Source: Gordionus sp. m RMFG-2023 (taxonomy: Eukaryota; Nematomorpha; Gordioida; Chordodea; Parachordodidae). Taken from it: a DNA stretch of 64,000 nt. The first letter of the stretch is position 1, and each line of letters starts with the position of its first letter. Below the pieces are notes generated by a model. The model made no database searches, was not told where the DNA came from, and was given only the letters and a program-made list of their open reading frames with translations. The DNA lies in NCBI RefSeq assembly GCF_954871325.1, contig NC_088776.1:43852569-43916568 (forward strand). The letters are read 5' to 3'. Shown piece by piece: positions 62,373 through 64,000 of this stretch. The position numbers and the translations under genes are program-made.

Positions 62373-62751
62373 TAGTGATCTGCATCCTTAATTTTTCAAG
62401 CCCAGCCCGAAAAATTTTTAAAAATGTTTTGCCGGGCCGGCCCGAATTTGAAATTTTTTAAAAAGTTTTCCCGGACCGGCCCGAACTTATTTAAATATAG
62501 AAATTAATTATTATAATTGCTCAAAATAAAAGATCTGTGTTATATGTCGTTTAGTTTTAAAAAATAAAATCAAAAATTTTTATTTTACACAAAAAAATCA
62601 ATAAAATATTGAAAAATTTAGATATATTTTAAAAAAATTCCAAGGTCCAACCCGGCTCGGCAAAATTTTTTTAAAAAATATTAGGCCCGGCCCGAACCCG
62701 ATTATTTTAAATAGAATTAGGCCCGGCGGGCTCTAGCTTTGCAGATCTCTA
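62373..62751 (-). mobile_element. hAT-type MITE, TAGNGATCTGCA family, copy 4
   Basis: Ends are TAGTGATCTGCATCC and, reverse-complemented, TAGAGATCTGCAAAGC. Subterminal regions are unusually GC-rich for this genome (GGCCGGCCCG and GGCCCGGC words). Flanks agree at only 5 of 8 bases. It is the longest of the four copies. Confidence 0.8.
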
Positions 62752-63349
62752 ATTATTATATCATAAGTCTTTTTATTATTAAATATGCTTCAATAGTGTC
62801 TAAACCATCATTTCAAACATGTTTGTTTATAAAAATATAAGAAATAATAAAATCATGTATAATAGGAATAAACCAGTAAAGGGAGCCTGGCCGAAAACCA
62901 GTAAAAGCGAGTCGAAAGCCTGTAAATAGGAGGGGGGGGGGTGGTGGTTGGAGCCTTCCCCTGAGACCGTTAAAAAAATGTCCACGAGGTCGTTGCATAA
63001 ATCCTCCCCTGCTGTCTCATATTTTGGACCCAGTATATAAACTTTTATGTCTTCCTTGACTGTAAAATTTAAAAAACAAATTCTAAAAGATTTGATAAGA
63101 GTTTCTTTTGAGAAATGAAGCACTTATTTCTCAGCTCGTTGAAACAATCAACATGATATAAAGCTCTATCTATAATTTATTCATTTCCACCACAACCTTT
63201 ATAGCAATTAGATGGGAAAGCGATGATTTGATATTTTGTTAATCGCAATATTATCCTGACTATGAAACTTATTGTGCAGAAGGAATATATTTTTTCATAT
63301 AAAATATATTTTATCTTAAATATTCTTATTTAGCAAATGATATATGCAT

Positions 63350-63442
63350 CTTATATATTTTTGATATTTTAATAAGATACTTGTATCTACCTCTAAAATA
63401 AACTTTTTATGATGAATCTGTACCTAGATCTGCCCAACTCTG
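63350..63442 (-). repeat. hAT terminus fragment, CAGAGTTGGGCAG family
   Basis: Reverse-complemented, it begins CAGAGTTGGGCAGATCTAGG and carries GATAC-type words, matching the fragment ending at 33726. One end only. The rest of 62752-64000 shows no recognisable feature. Confidence 0.55.
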
Positions 63443-64000
63443 CTTATAGCTTTCATTTTGGGAGCCTCAAATCGTGTGCAGTATTTTGAACAGGGTTCTA
63501 TACTGAACCTGAGTTTGCGTTCGAAAATTATTTTGCCAGAACCCAATATTTATGCTTATAATCCCGAACCCAAATTTTCCTAGCTTAGTCAGTTTGATTG
63601 ATTTTAAAACAAAAGTGAGAAATAATAAATTATAACCAAACGTTTTTTGTTTTTACTCCTAGTCCTAATGCATTAAAATATAACTGCCCAATACTGTTTT
63701 TCAATTTTTTACCAGTAAAATTTTTAAATCTTACATACCTCATTATATTCAATCGATAGTTTAAACCAAACTCGAACCAAGGTGAGTGTGTCTGAAACAA
63801 GCTTCATTTAAAAAAATCCGAACATCACGAAATTTATTATGAGATTGTCTAAAACCCTGGTTTAAAAAAAACTATTCACCCCAACATTCAATTTTTTTTA
63901 TAATACCCGCCCTCACTTTTTAAACGGTATAATAAATTTAATAATTTGATAGAAAAGCTCTAATAATTTTATATTTTGGAAAAAAGTCAGACACATATCA

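Noticed and set aside
62870-62990. GC-rich patch with a G run near 62930 as a gene remnant
   Set aside because: I found no homologous segment or conserved motif; it may be another transposon-end scrap but cannot be supported.

Overview
This is an AT-rich eukaryotic window (I estimate about three quarters A+T). It holds two spliced host genes in a mass of transposable elements. Introns as short as 37 to 50 bases, a follistatin gene, a PRPF39 gene and many hAT elements suggest an invertebrate, most likely an arthropod. A parasitic copepod would fit, but nothing in the sequence proves the species.

Bases 1-19225 are almost all transposon. A degraded hAT element (1940-8717, perfect 8-base target duplication) contains a nested minisatellite region with a Helitron-like 3' end at 7600-7627. 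A Ty3/Gypsy LTR element follows (8868-16173), then a hAT-like element (16325-19217, perfect 8-base duplication) that itself carries a truncated LINE.

Bases 19330-44198 (+) hold PRPF39, a U1 snRNP-associated splicing factor. I resolve fifteen exons, and their phases close into one 814-residue frame. The 2.4 kb of coding sequence is spread over 25 kb because the introns are full of transposons. These include a foldback element carrying a DDE-like transposase (22862-26452), a second large foldback (about 27250-30300), four short hAT-type MITEs or derivatives, and a nest in intron 6. In that nest an apparently intact hAT (30874-35142) sits inside an older element, which sits inside a piggyBac fossil. 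The intact hAT has a 640-residue spliced transposase, on the strand opposite PRPF39.

Bases 45527-50706 (-) hold follistatin. Five exons joined by phase-1 introns encode a secretion leader, the FSN domain and three follistatin/Kazal domains, 357 residues in all. It converges tail to tail with PRPF39. The two genes are not functionally linked as far as I can see.

Bases 50707-64000 hold no host gene I can support. They contain hAT fossils (53091-54703, 57000-58995, 57148-58492), a 950-base long-TIR palindrome with 9-base duplications (61022-61971) and another MITE copy (62373-62751). No tRNA, rRNA or CRISPR array was seen.
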